Assembly: GCF_000282195.1 (NCBI RefSeq) | Contig: NZ_AKJT01000007.1 | Span: 26,834-90,833, forward strand | Direction: 5' to 3' | From: Pseudomonas sp. GM18 | GTDB taxonomy: Bacteria; Pseudomonadota; Gammaproteobacteria; Pseudomonadales; Pseudomonadaceae | Length of the DNA stretch: 64,000 bases | In this document: positions 17,604 to 26,549 of the stretch, one piece after another | How the letters are laid out: each line of letters opens with the position of its first letter | Numbering within the stretch: position 1 is the stretch's first letter | Program-made: the position numbers and the translations under genes | Notes under the pieces: model-generated | Databases searched by the model: none | The model's input: the letters and a program-made list of their open reading frames with translations, nothing else | Told to the model about the DNA's origin: nothing

Positions 17604-18005
17604 TTATTTCGCCGTAATCACCGACAATTTGCTGATCCCCGCTCGCTCGATAGACGCCATGGCCCGGGCGACCTCGCCATAATTCACCCCGTTGTCCGCC
17701 TGCAGTTGCACGCGCACGTCGGGATTTTTCGCTTTAGCCGCTTGTAGGTTGAACTCGAGCAGATCCGCCTGGATCTCGTCCTTGTTGATGAACACCTTGC
17801 CCTTGTCGTCGATGCTCACCACCAGCGGATCTTTCTGTTCCACCGGCGCCACCGCTTCGGTCTTCGGCAGGTTGATCGGGATCGCGTTGGTCAGCAGTGG
17901 CGCGGTGACGATAAACACCACCAGCAGCACCAGCATCACGTCCACCAGTGGCGTAACGTTGATCTCGCTGAGCACTTCATCGCTGTCTTGTGTGGAGAAG
18001 GCCAT
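17604..18005 (-). CDS. exbD: biopolymer transport protein ExbD
   Basis: 133 residues with one N-terminal membrane segment (VDVMLVLLVVFIVTAPLL) carrying the essential Asp at position 22, and a periplasmic domain ending in ISKLSVITAK. With ExbB it forms the proton channel that energises TonB. It is separated from exbB by one base and is the last gene of a minus-strand set that starts with the sulfonate-type ABC transporter. Confidence 0.93.
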   Translation of the reverse strand: MAFSTQDSDEVLSEINVTPLVDVMLVLLVVFIVTAPLLTNAIPINLPKTEAVAPVEQKDPLVVSIDDKGKVFINKDEIQADLLEFNLQAAKAKNPDVRVQLQADNGVNYGEVARAMASIERAGISKLSVITAK

Positions 18006-18006
18006 C

Positions 18007-18732
18007 TCAGGACGCCTCCTTGACTTGCTGTCCGGCGACGGTCGCGCCGGACTTGCTCAGCACCGGGTGCAGCAGCACGCGGAACGCGTTTTTCTGCGCC
18101 AGGCTGTAGAAGTCGTGGGCGAAGTCGTCGAGATCGGCGGCGGTCAGTTTCAGGCGACGCAGGTAGTAGTTGTAGACCAGCACCGCCGGCACCGCGACAG
18201 CGATGCCGACGCCGGTGGCAACCAAGGCGGCACCGATCGGCCCGGCCACGGTTTCCAGGCTCGCCGAGCCCGCCGCACTGATGCCTTTCAAGGCCGACAT
18301 GATGCCCCATACCGTGCCGAACAGGCCGATGAAGGGCGAGGTGCTGCCGATACTGGCGAGGATCGCCAGGCCGCTTTCAAGCGAACGCCGTTCCCGCACG
18401 ATCTGCTGGCGCAAAGCACGTTCGAGACGGTCCTGATGGTTGATCGCCTGGCTCAAGTCGGCGGCTTGTGCGCCCTCTGGCACCTGGATCGCGGCGTAAC
18501 CGGCCAGTGCCACGCGAGCCGCAGCGCCCGGTTGACCATGGGCTAATTCAGCGGCGGAATCGAGACTGGAAGCGGCCCAGAAGTGTTTATGGAATTTGCG
18601 ATCCTGGGTCTTGAGACGGGTGAACTGCACGCCCTTGAGCAAGGCCAGGCCCCAGGTGGCGACGGAAAATAGGATCAACAACCAGATGACGGCGTGTTCG
18701 ATGGATTCGAAAGGGGATGCGATCAGGTTCAT
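18007..18732 (-). CDS. exbB: biopolymer transport protein ExbB
   Basis: 241 residues with three membrane segments. Family landmarks are SIGSTSPFIGLFGTVWGIMS and GPIGAALVATGVGIAVAVPAVLVYNYY. It is the main proton-channel subunit of the TonB motor. ATG 18732 is preceded by GGAGAG at good spacing; an upstream TTG is in frame but unlikely. It lies 100 bp after tonB. Confidence 0.93.
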   Translation of the reverse strand: MNLIASPFESIEHAVIWLLILFSVATWGLALLKGVQFTRLKTQDRKFHKHFWAASSLDSAAELAHGQPGAAARVALAGYAAIQVPEGAQAADLSQAINHQDRLERALRQQIVRERRSLESGLAILASIGSTSPFIGLFGTVWGIMSALKGISAAGSASLETVAGPIGAALVATGVGIAVAVPAVLVYNYYLRRLKLTAADLDDFAHDFYSLAQKNAFRVLLHPVLSKSGATVAGQQVKEAS

Positions 18733-18832
18733 GGTCAGGCTCTCCAACAAGGCATTAAATCGGTTGTAGCGATGCGCCTTTTGTCAGGTGGCCCGCGTTG
18801 TCTTTCGATAGGTGTGCTTTTAATAGGTATGG

Positions 18833-19645
18833 CTACTTGATTTTGAAGTCGATGGGCACGCTGACCCAACCGTCCTGGGCGACGTCGCCCTGCTTGGCCG
18901 GGACGAAACTCCAGCGCTTGACCGCGGCCAGTGCCGCGTCGTCGAGTTGATCGCGGCCACTGCTTTTCTGGATCTGGATTTCGCCGGGTTTGCCGCTGGC
19001 CAAAACATGCACCCGCAACAACACCGTGCCTTCCCAGCCGCGACGCATCGCCAGCGACGGGTATTCCGGTGCCGGGTTCTTCAAGTAACCGGCGCTGGCC
19101 GACGCCGGGGTCACCGGTTTCGGTGCCGGCGGTGCCGCAGGGGCTGGCGAGGCGACCGGTTGTGGCGGCGCGGGTGGCGCAGGCGGCTGCTCCACCGGTT
19201 TGGCCACGGGTTTGGGCACCGGTTTAACCACAGGTTTGGGCTTGGGAATCGGTTTGGGAGGCGGTGGCTTGATCGCCAGTTCATCCTCCACAGGAGGCGG
19301 CGGCTCGGCCACTGGCTGTGGAATCGGCTCGGGCGGTGGAGGCACCACCACCGGTGGCGCCGGCTGCGAGAACTCGATGGTCATCGGCGGGATCTGCGGC
19401 GGCACCACTGGCAGTGCCGGCGGCGGTGTCTGGTTGACCCAGACAATCACCGCGCCATGCAGCACCAGCGCGAACACCCCCAGCAAGACCGCTTCGCGAC
19501 GACTCAAGACACGTTTGGGCGTGCTGAGCTGCCGCGACAGCGCCAGGGGTTCCCGGAAAACCCGGCCAAGATCGAGCAGTTCACCGCCGGGCAGTGGGTG
19601 CCGGAACACCTCTAGGGCACTGGCGGCGTTCTGGACATTGCCCAT
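18833..19645 (-). CDS. tonB: TonB energy transducer
   Basis: 270 residues. A cytoplasmic N-terminus of about 50 residues precedes the membrane anchor (residues 51-70), which carries the conserved His at position 63. A long Pro-rich spacer (PPPPEPIPQP, KPIPKPKPVVKPVPKP repeats) spans the periplasm, and the C-terminal TonB domain (GYLKNPAPEYPSLAMRRGWEG to VSVPIDFKIK) is complete. The extended N-terminus before the anchor resembles TonB2 of P. aeruginosa. The gene starts 48 bp after the sulfonate-type binding protein gene, so it is probably in the same operon. Confidence 0.92.
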   Translation of the reverse strand: MGNVQNAASALEVFRHPLPGGELLDLGRVFREPLALSRQLSTPKRVLSRREAVLLGVFALVLHGAVIVWVNQTPPPALPVVPPQIPPMTIEFSQPAPPVVVPPPPEPIPQPVAEPPPPVEDELAIKPPPPKPIPKPKPVVKPVPKPVAKPVEQPPAPPAPPQPVASPAPAAPPAPKPVTPASASAGYLKNPAPEYPSLAMRRGWEGTVLLRVHVLASGKPGEIQIQKSSGRDQLDDAALAAVKRWSFVPAKQGDVAQDGWVSVPIDFKIK

Positions 19646-19693
19646 TCATTGACTCCTGTAAACATTCAAATTAAACACGCGCCTGGACCCGTA

Positions 19694-20719
19694 CTAACGT
19701 GCCGGTTCCGATTGCGTCAATGTCAAAGGCACCCGGAAAAACACTTGAGCATCAGTCAGCTTTTGCACATCAACGCGATGGGGAAAGATCTTCTTTTCCA
19801 CGAACAAGTCATCGACTTGCTGCAAGGCCTGCACATCCCGCGGTTCAACCGGCAACAGCGACTCATCACCCCAGCTGCGCAGCGTCTGCGAGACTTCAAG
19901 GGGAATGTCGTTGACCTTGGCGAACACCCGAGCGTACTCGTCGGGATTGCGCTGCGCCCATTCGAACGCCTTGGCGAAGCGCTGCAATACATCGCTCAGC
20001 GCTTTGCGCTTGAGCGGGTCGGTCAGCACTTCATCGGAGGCGGTGATAAACGTCAGCCCGGTGTTGATGCCCTCGCCACTGATCAGCACCCGAGCGCCCT
20101 TCTGCTCGGCGAATGCCTGGTACACACCGAACGTAGCCCAGGCTTCGATTTTCCCGGCGTTGAACGCCGGCAAGGCGTCGGTCGGCAAGACGAAGCCGAC
20201 GTTGACGTCTTTCTCATCGACCCCGGCATTGGCCAGTGCGCGAATCAGCAAGTACTGGGAAATGCTGCCTCGGGCCGACGACACCACCACGTTGCGACCT
20301 TTCAAATCCGCGACGCTGCGAATCGTTGAATCCGGCGGAACCAGAATCGCGATCCCCCTCGACTGACTGCGCCGTACCGCGACAATCCGCAACGGCGTGC
20401 CGCCAGTCGCCGCCGCGAGTACCGGCGTATCACCGGCCGGCCCCAGATCGACAGCACCGGCGCGCAGCGCTTCGAACAACGGCGCGGCACCCTGGAAGTT
20501 CGCCCATTGCACCTTGTAGTCGATACCTTCCAGCGCATTCGCCGCCTCGACCACCGTGCGCAAGCCCTTGGCTTGATCGCCCAGCACCAGCGTCACGCCG
20601 GACAAATCTGACTGGGCCGCCGATGGGGACTTTGTCTCGACGGTCTCACCGCAACCGCCGAGCAACAGCGCGGCGCCAGACAACAGCACGGCCGTGGATT
20701 TCCAGATGCGTCCTGGCAT
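19694..20719 (-). CDS. sulfonate-type ABC transporter substrate-binding lipoprotein (SsuA-like)
   Basis: 341 residues with a lipoprotein signal: the LSGAALLLGGC lipobox puts the lipidated Cys near residue 22. The mature protein is an SsuA/NrtA-type binding protein (WANFQGAAPLFEALRAGAVDLGPAGDTPVLAAA, GRNVVVSSARGSISQYLLIRAL, EAWATFGVYQAF). It should deliver a sulfonate or other organosulfur anion to the permease. ATG 20719 has AAGGGAA upstream; an upstream ATG at 20752 would overlap the ATPase gene. The lipid anchor is unusual among the four related binding proteins in this region. Confidence 0.88.
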   Translation of the reverse strand: MPGRIWKSTAVLLSGAALLLGGCGETVETKSPSAAQSDLSGVTLVLGDQAKGLRTVVEAANALEGIDYKVQWANFQGAAPLFEALRAGAVDLGPAGDTPVLAAATGGTPLRIVAVRRSQSRGIAILVPPDSTIRSVADLKGRNVVVSSARGSISQYLLIRALANAGVDEKDVNVGFVLPTDALPAFNAGKIEAWATFGVYQAFAEQKGARVLISGEGINTGLTFITASDEVLTDPLKRKALSDVLQRFAKAFEWAQRNPDEYARVFAKVNDIPLEVSQTLRSWGDESLLPVEPRDVQALQQVDDLFVEKKIFPHRVDVQKLTDAQVFFRVPLTLTQSEPAR

Positions 20720-20744
20720 GGCAAAAAATTCCCTTATCAAAAAA

Positions 20745-21557
20745 TCAGCCATGAGCAAAACGCCGGACGTTGCCAGTCGACACTGCTGGTACAGCGCCGG
20801 CCGCTTGAACCGCTGGCTCGTTCGCTTCAACCCCCAACAGGCTGAGCAGACGCGCGCGGATTTGCTGAAAGCCTTCCTGACCGGTGTCCCGGGCTCGTGG
20901 CAAGTCGATCGTCAATTGCTCGGCGATCTTGCCGTTGGCCAGCACGATGACCCGATCGGCCAGCAGGATCGCTTCATCCACGTCGTGGGTCACCAGCAGC
21001 ACCGCCGGCGTGTGTTTGCGCCATAACTCGATGATCAGCCGATGCATGCGAATCCGGGTCAGGGCATCGAGCGCGGCGAACGGTTCATCGAGCAGCAACA
21101 GCTTGGGCTCGCGCACCAGGCCACGAGCCAGCGCCACCCGCTGCGCTTCGCCACCGGAGAGCGTCGCCGGGTAGGCTTCCAGACGATGGGCCAGGCCCAC
21201 TTCGGTCAGCGCCTGCACCGCACGCGCCTTGGCATTGGGGGTGTGCAGGCCGAGAATCACGTTCTTCCAGGCGCGCTTCCAGGGCATCAGCCGGGGCTCC
21301 TGAAACACCGCCGCCCGCGCTTTGGGCACCCGCAGCTGGCCGCTGTCGATGCTGTCGAGTCCGGCCAGGCTGCGCAACAAAGTGGTCTTGCCCGAACCGC
21401 TGGCCCCCAGCAGCGCGACGAATTCGCCGGGTGCGATGTCCAGGTCCAGGCCGTCGATGACCCGCTGTTGACCAAACTGGCGCACCACATTGCGCAGTTG
21501 TACGGGCGCGGCTGAATGTACGGTTTTAGACGCGTCCAAAAGATCGATGCTCGACAT
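20745..21557 (-). CDS. sulfonate-type ABC transporter ATP-binding protein (SsuB-like)
   Basis: 270 residues. Walker A is GASGSGKTT (near residues 51-59), the signature is LSGGEAQR, Walker B is LLLLDEPFAALD, and FQEPRLMPWKRAWKNVILGL is the Q-loop form common in SsuB/TauB ATPases. It drives import through the permease gene next to it. It is the only ATPase of this family in the window, though four binding proteins are present. Confidence 0.92.
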   Translation of the reverse strand: MSSIDLLDASKTVHSAAPVQLRNVVRQFGQQRVIDGLDLDIAPGEFVALLGASGSGKTTLLRSLAGLDSIDSGQLRVPKARAAVFQEPRLMPWKRAWKNVILGLHTPNAKARAVQALTEVGLAHRLEAYPATLSGGEAQRVALARGLVREPKLLLLDEPFAALDALTRIRMHRLIIELWRKHTPAVLLVTHDVDEAILLADRVIVLANGKIAEQLTIDLPRARDTGQEGFQQIRARLLSLLGVEANEPAVQAAGAVPAVSTGNVRRFAHG

Positions 21558-21558
21558 A

Positions 21559-22443
21559 TCAGTTCCTCACAAATGATGGGCGCCAGGCCAGGGCAAAACG
21601 CTCCAGCGTGCGAATAAGTCCGTCGATCAACAGGCCGAGAACGCTGTAAATCAGCAGGCAGATGACGATCACATCGGTGCGCATGAAGTCCCGCGCATCA
21701 CTGGCCAGATAGCCGATGCCGGCGGTGGTGTTGATTTGCTCGACAAACACCAGGGCCAGCCAGGAAATCCCCAGGGAGTAACGCAGGCCGACGAAGAATG
21801 AGGGCAAGGAGCCCGGCAGGATCACATGCCAGATCAACTCGCGACGATTGAGACCCAGGGTGTTGGCGGCCTCGATCAGTTTGGGATCGATGTTGCGAAT
21901 CCCGGCGAACAGGTTCAGGTATACCGGAAAGGTGGTGCCGGTCACGATCAGGGCGATTTTGGTGAACTCGCCGATGCCGAACCAGAGAATGAACAGCGGC
22001 ACCAGGGCCAGCGAAGGAATGGTGCGCAGCATCTGCATCGGCGAATCGAGGATCACCTCGCCGCGTTTCGACAGGCCGGTAATCAGCGCCGCAACGACAC
22101 CGACGCTCACGCCGATGCTCAACCCCACGAGCGCCCGTTGCAGGGATACCAACAGATGCTTGCCCAGCTCCCCGGAAGTGATCATGGCCCAGAGCGTGCC
22201 GCCAATCTGCGACGGCGCAGCGATCACCCGTTGCGGAATCAGCCCCCACTGCGACGCCAGTTCCCACAACAGCAACAGCGCAATCGGACTGATCAATCGC
22301 AGCAACGCCTCAGGTGTACGCCAGTGACGCAGCCAGTCGGGGAGCAACCTTGCCGCGCCCTGGCTATCGCCGGTGAGGCGAACGGCCTTATCGACGGAAA
22401 ACGAGCTACTGGCGCTCGGCGTATCGAAAGTCTTTTCGGTCAT
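21559..22443 (-). CDS. sulfonate-type ABC transporter permease (SsuC-like)
   Basis: 294 residues with about six membrane segments. The coupling loop EAANTLGLNRRELIWHVILPGSLPS and the ISWLALVFVEQINTTAGIGYLASDARDFMRTD segment identify the SsuC/TauC permease family. ATG 22443 has AAGGAAG just upstream. First gene of the minus-strand set permease, ATPase, binding protein, tonB, exbB, exbD. Confidence 0.92.
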   Translation of the reverse strand: MTEKTFDTPSASSSFSVDKAVRLTGDSQGAARLLPDWLRHWRTPEALLRLISPIALLLLWELASQWGLIPQRVIAAPSQIGGTLWAMITSGELGKHLLVSLQRALVGLSIGVSVGVVAALITGLSKRGEVILDSPMQMLRTIPSLALVPLFILWFGIGEFTKIALIVTGTTFPVYLNLFAGIRNIDPKLIEAANTLGLNRRELIWHVILPGSLPSFFVGLRYSLGISWLALVFVEQINTTAGIGYLASDARDFMRTDVIVICLLIYSVLGLLIDGLIRTLERFALAWRPSFVRN

Positions 22444-22542
22444 CAGGCTTCCTTCCTCATAAAGAACATGGCCGGAGGCGCCATGCGTCAGCTTCGGATT
22501 CATGCTATTCGCATAAAAAACCGCAGTGAAATTCTTTTTGGG

Positions 22543-22570
22543 AATAACCTAATATGATTAAAAATCAGAT
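22543..22570. promoter_or_regulatory. ATAACCTAAT box, candidate sulfur-regulator (CysB-like) site
   Basis: AATAACCTAATATGATTAAA closely resembles TATAACCTAATCATTAAAAA at 28501, and the core ATAACC recurs at 37130 and 44249. It lies between the divergent ABC/tonB operon and the TonB receptor. CysB binding is a guess from AT-richness and sulfur context. Confidence 0.35.
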
Positions 22571-22700
22571 ATACGATCAGTCAGATAAATTATTTGCATA
22601 GTAGATCGGCTCAGCCCGGGTCTTTTGCAGGGTGTGCTCCTGCCTCGGGATAAAATGCGCATTTCTGATAAATGAAATTACACATGATTAATTAATTTAA

Positions 22701-22790
22701 TAATTAACTTAGAACAAAACGGCATTTCACAGCCCTGTCCCGCTGCGCCTACTTTCGACACCACAGACCGACCCCGATACCAGGTGGAGG
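22701..22790 (+). promoter_or_regulatory. shared promoter block plus leader element, copy A
   Basis: TAATTAACTTA...ACAGC (22701-22733) matches the block at 37120-37152 at about 28 of 35 positions. About 34 bp later come ACCGACCCC (22767-22775) and CCAGGTGGAGG (22780-22790), which also occur at 31.06 and 37.18 kb. It may be a promoter with a conserved 5' leader RNA element. Function unknown. Confidence 0.5.
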
Positions 22791-22833
22791 CTTGAATCAC
22801 GCCTATCCATTGCCTGAAACGAGAGTCGTATCC

Positions 22834-25356
22834 ATGTCCGCAACACTGCCTGTCCTGTCTGGCTCTGCCAAATCCGCCCGTCACCGCTCGCCCTTCATCG
22901 TCAGCCTGGCCGCCTGCGGCATGGTCTTCGGCAGTTCGGCCTTGAAGGCCGAAGAAGTCGAGCGCAGCGAAGACAAGGATACCCGCCTGGAAAAGGTCAC
23001 GGTCATCTCCACCGGGGTACGCGGCACGCAACGAACAGTGGCCGAGAGCCCGGCGCCTATCGACATTGTCACCGGCGAACAACTGCTGAAAACCGGTCGC
23101 GCCGACCTGACCGAAGCCATCTCCAAGCTGCTGCCCTCGTTCAATTACGGCACCAACATCGCCGGCTACAACTCGACCATTCGCCCCCTGTCCAATCGCA
23201 GCCTGGCGCCGGCCTATACGCTGGTGCTGGTCAACGGCAAGCGCCGGCATAACAGCGCCCTGCCCGCCAACGGCTCGACCGACAGCAGCGGTGCCAACTC
23301 GGTCGATATCGACATGATCCCGATCAGCGCCGTGGAGCGCATCGAGGTGCTCAAGGACAGCGCCGCCGCGCAATATGGTTCGGATGCGATAGCCGGGGTG
23401 ATCAATGTGATCCTCAAGTCCAGTGCCCGAGGCGGCCATCTGGGCCTGACCCACGGCAAGCTTTACAGCGGCGAAGGCGAGGTCACCAAGTTCGAGGGCG
23501 ATACCGGGTTTGCCCTGGGCGACGGCGGCTTCTTGCACCTGTCTGGTGATGCACGCAAGCGCGGCGACGCCAGCTGGAACGAACGAGCCACCAACACTGC
23601 CTATTTTCCCGGCGACCCTCGGGAAGCGACCTGGAACAAGGTCGGGGTGAAAAATGGCGACCCGCAGATCAAGGCGTTCAACCTCGGCTATAACGCCGAA
23701 CTGCCACTGAATGAACAAACCAGACTCTACTCCTATGCCACCTACGGCGAGCGCAAGGCGATCATCAACAACTACTTCCGCTACCCCAATGGCAACGCCA
23801 ACATCCCGGAACTGTTTCCCGACGGCTACTACCCGCTGAACAACCTGGACGACAAGGACTACCAGTTCCTGTTCGGTGGCAAGGGGCTCGCAGCGGGCTG
23901 GGATTGGGACCTGAGCACTACTTACGGGCGCAACACTAACCATCAATACAGCGACCTGACTATCAACCCGTCGTTGGGACCGGTCTCGCCGACCTCCTTC
24001 GACGACCTCGCCACCTACCGCTTCGATCAGTGGGTCAACAACCTGGACATCACCCGCGCCTTTGACGGGGTTTTCGGTTTTCCCCTGCAAGTGTCGGCCG
24101 GTCTGGAACATCGCTGGGAACGTTTCAGTACCTTTGCCGGTGATGCCCTGGCCTACACCGTCGGCGGCTATCGCTTCCCGGCGACACTGCCCAACGGCCA
24201 GCGCAATCCACTGGCCGGGCAATTGGCAGCAATTGCCGCACAGGCTGCCGCCACCATCGCGCCGCAGGATGAAACCAGCATCAAGCGCAACAACTATGCC
24301 GCCTACATCGATTTGGGCATCACCCCGATCGAGCGCTTGTTCATTGACGTGGCCGCTCGGGCCGAACACTTCGACGACGACTCGGGTAATACCGTCAGCG
24401 CCAAGGTCAATTCACGCTTTGAACTCACCGAAACCGTGGCCGTGCGCGGCACCGTCGGCAGCGGGTTCCGAGCGCCGTCCCTGACGCAGATTGGCTACAG
24501 CATCACTGACAACCGCGTAGGCGCCGCCCCCGATGGCACCATTGTTCCGGCCGTGACGCGCATCGCCCCGGTCGACTCGGCGCTGGCAAAGGCCTTGGGG
24601 GCGAGCAGCCTGGACCCGGAAAAATCACGCAACTTCGGTCTCGGCGTGACCTGGCAACCGGCCCCTCGCACCAGCCTGACCGTCGACGCTTACTGGATCG
24701 AAATCTCCGACCGCATCGCCCGCACCGAAAGCCTCTATGGCCCGGCACTCGCGCCGACGCTGACCTCCCTCGGCATCGACACCTCGACCTGGACTTCCTA
24801 TTACGCCAATGCCTTCGACACCCGTACCCGCGGCGTCGATGTGGTGGCCGACCACTTCACGGATATCGGAGCCTGGGGCGAAGTTCGCTGGAACGCCGCC
24901 TTTAACTACAACGACACAGTGATCACCGACCTCAAGGACGCACCCGCCGCGCTGCAAGGACTGGGCAGTAACCCTGGCGGCAGCCTGACGTGGATCGGCC
25001 GTGCCCGTCAGGGCGACCTCACCGATGCGCAGCCGAAAACCAAATGGATACTGGGTGCCAACTGGAGGCTCGCTGACCTGGCGATCAACCTGCAAACCAC
25101 CCGCTACGGCAAGGTCAAGACCCTGCAACAACTGGAGAGCGGTGACCGCAGCTTCGGTGCGAAGTGGATCACCGACCTGGATATCTCTTACACCCTGCTC
25201 GACAACATCACCCTGAGCGTGGGTGGCACCAATATTTTCGACGTGCGCCCGGACAAAAACGCCGTGCCCTCGGCCGTGGGCCTGAACCTCTACGGCAACC
25301 CGCCGTTCTATCCCGGCGGTGGCTTCTGGTACAGCAAACTGGCGTATGACTTCTGA
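22834..25356 (+). CDS. TonB-dependent outer-membrane receptor
   Basis: About 840 residues. A signal sequence (SPFIVSLAACGMVFGSSALKAEE) is followed by a TonB box-like LEKVTVIST, the plug domain (PAPIDIVTGEQLLKTG, YTLVLVNGKRRHNSA, SAAAQYGSDAIAGVINVILK) and a 22-strand barrel ending in an aromatic residue (SKLAYDF). It takes up a scarce ligand using energy from TonB. Its place next to the sulfonate ABC operon and an SsuD-like monooxygenase suggests a sulfur-containing ligand. I chose ATG 22834 (GAGAG upstream); a TTG at 22792 just after the leader element is also in frame. Paralogous to the receptor at 41.7 kb. Confidence 0.9.
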   Translation: MSATLPVLSGSAKSARHRSPFIVSLAACGMVFGSSALKAEEVERSEDKDTRLEKVTVISTGVRGTQRTVAESPAPIDIVTGEQLLKTGRADLTEAISKLLPSFNYGTNIAGYNSTIRPLSNRSLAPAYTLVLVNGKRRHNSALPANGSTDSSGANSVDIDMIPISAVERIEVLKDSAAAQYGSDAIAGVINVILKSSARGGHLGLTHGKLYSGEGEVTKFEGDTGFALGDGGFLHLSGDARKRGDASWNERATNTAYFPGDPREATWNKVGVKNGDPQIKAFNLGYNAELPLNEQTRLYSYATYGERKAIINNYFRYPNGNANIPELFPDGYYPLNNLDDKDYQFLFGGKGLAAGWDWDLSTTYGRNTNHQYSDLTINPSLGPVSPTSFDDLATYRFDQWVNNLDITRAFDGVFGFPLQVSAGLEHRWERFSTFAGDALAYTVGGYRFPATLPNGQRNPLAGQLAAIAAQAAATIAPQDETSIKRNNYAAYIDLGITPIERLFIDVAARAEHFDDDSGNTVSAKVNSRFELTETVAVRGTVGSGFRAPSLTQIGYSITDNRVGAAPDGTIVPAVTRIAPVDSALAKALGASSLDPEKSRNFGLGVTWQPAPRTSLTVDAYWIEISDRIARTESLYGPALAPTLTSLGIDTSTWTSYYANAFDTRTRGVDVVADHFTDIGAWGEVRWNAAFNYNDTVITDLKDAPAALQGLGSNPGGSLTWIGRARQGDLTDAQPKTKWILGANWRLADLAINLQTTRYGKVKTLQQLESGDRSFGAKWITDLDISYTLLDNITLSVGGTNIFDVRPDKNAVPSAVGLNLYGNPPFYPGGGFWYSKLAYDF

Positions 25357-25386
25357 TCAACCCACCCCAACGACAAGGAACTCACC

Positions 25387-26475
25387 ATGAGTATTGAATT
25401 CATCGGTTACATAGGCGGTCACCATGCTTCGGAGATCCATCCCCGCAGCGGCCCCACCCTGCAACCCGAGTACGTGGAGAAAGTCGCCCGCGCCCATGAC
25501 GAGGCCGGTTTCGACCGCGCCCTCGTGGCTTTCCACTCCAACAGCCCGGACAGCACGCTGATTGCCTCGCATGCCGCCAGCGTGACCAGGAACCTGAAAT
25601 TCCTGATCGCCCATCGACCGGGTTTCGCCGCACCGACCCTGGCCGCGCGGCAGTTCAACACCCTCGACGTGCTCAATGGCGGACGCACCGCGGTGCACAT
25701 CATCACCGGCGGCGACGACCGCGAACTGCGGGCCGACGGCAGTTACATCGGCAAGGACGAACGTTACGCACGCACCGATGAATACCTCGATGTGTTGCGC
25801 CAGGAGTGGACCAGCGAAAAGCCTTTCGATTATCAGGGCTCGTACTACCAGGTCGAGGGCGCGCATTCGGCGGTGAAGTCGCCGCAGCAACCGCACATTC
25901 CGCTGTACTTCGGCGGCTCATCGGCGGCGGCCATCGCGGTGGCGGGCAAGCATGCGGATGTTTATGCGCTGTGGGGTGAAACCTACGAACAGGTGCGCGA
26001 AGTGGTGAACCAGGTGCGTGCCGAAGCCGCCAAACACGGACGCAGCATTCGCTTCAGCCTGTCGCTGCGACCGATCCTGGCGGACACCGAAGCGCAAGCC
26101 TGGGAGCGTGCCGAACGCATCCTGCAACAGGCGACTGCCCTCGCCGAGCAGAACGGTTTTGTACGCCGCGAACCACCGAACGAAGGCTCCCGGCGCCTGC
26201 TGGCGGCAGCGGCCCAGGGCTCGCGACTGGACAAGCGCTTGTGGACTGGCATCGCCGGCCTGCTCGGCGCGCAAGGTAACTCGACGTCGCTGGTCGGCAC
26301 TGCGGAACAGGTCGCCGAAGCCCTGCTCGACTATTACGACCTGGGCATCACCACCTTCCTGATTCGCGGCTTCGACCCGCTCGACGATGCCATCGACTAC
26401 GGCAAGCGACTGATCCCGCTGACCCGCCAATTGGTGGCCGAGCGTGAACGGCAAGCGGCGGAAAAAGTGGCGTGA
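25387..26475 (+). CDS. FMNH2-dependent alkanesulfonate monooxygenase-like protein (SsuD/MsuD family)
   Basis: 362 residues of the bacterial luciferase-like TIM-barrel family. The pattern DEAGFDRALVAFHSNSPD, NFLIAHRPGF-type strand, LNGGRTAVHIITGGDDREL and DEYLDVLRQEW is that of SsuD/MsuD enzymes. These use reduced flavin and oxygen to cleave the C-S bond of sulfonates, giving sulfite and an aldehyde. The matching flavin reductase (SsuE/MsuE) is not in the window, so it must be supplied from elsewhere. It lies 30 bp after the TonB receptor gene, likely in one transcript. The exact substrate is unknown. Confidence 0.88.
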   Translation: MSIEFIGYIGGHHASEIHPRSGPTLQPEYVEKVARAHDEAGFDRALVAFHSNSPDSTLIASHAASVTRNLKFLIAHRPGFAAPTLAARQFNTLDVLNGGRTAVHIITGGDDRELRADGSYIGKDERYARTDEYLDVLRQEWTSEKPFDYQGSYYQVEGAHSAVKSPQQPHIPLYFGGSSAAAIAVAGKHADVYALWGETYEQVREVVNQVRAEAAKHGRSIRFSLSLRPILADTEAQAWERAERILQQATALAEQNGFVRREPPNEGSRRLLAAAAQGSRLDKRLWTGIAGLLGAQGNSTSLVGTAEQVAEALLDYYDLGITTFLIRGFDPLDDAIDYGKRLIPLTRQLVAERERQAAEKVA

Positions 26476-26502
26476 CCACCCGCGATTCTGCGAATCAAAA
26501 AA

Positions 26503-26533
26503 AGGGGCTTACCTTGCGGTAGGCCCCTCTCTT
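26503..26533. terminator. terminator between convergent genes
   Basis: AGGGGCTTACC (26503-26513) pairs with GGTAGGCCCCT (26518-26528) with one G-U pair and a 4-base loop, flanked by an A-run on the left and CTCTTTT on the right. It can serve the monooxygenase gene and the convergent aldolase gene. Confidence 0.88.
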
Positions 26534-26549
26534 TTGAATCGGATTCGTA

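Larger units (their letters stand above)
22444..22833. other. divergent regulatory region between the ABC/tonB operon and a TonB receptor gene
   Basis: 390 bp without a gene. It contains an AATAACCTAAT box (22543-22570), a promoter block shared with the receptor at 37.4 kb (22701-22733) and the ACCGACCCC/CCAGGTGGAGG leader element (22767-22790). All three are described separately. Most of it is strongly AT-rich. Confidence 0.7.

Noticed and set aside
22767..22800. GGTGGAGG in the leader element looks like part of a SAM-I riboswitch
   Set aside because: The rest of the SAM-I consensus (the CTTATC-AAGAG 5' part and the GGCAACC 3' part) is missing at all three copies, and the element is too short.
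22678..24369. Long open frame antisense to the first TonB receptor
   Set aside because: GC-rich genes in this genome leave long antisense frames. The receptor on the plus strand has clear signal, plug and barrel motifs and the antisense product has none.
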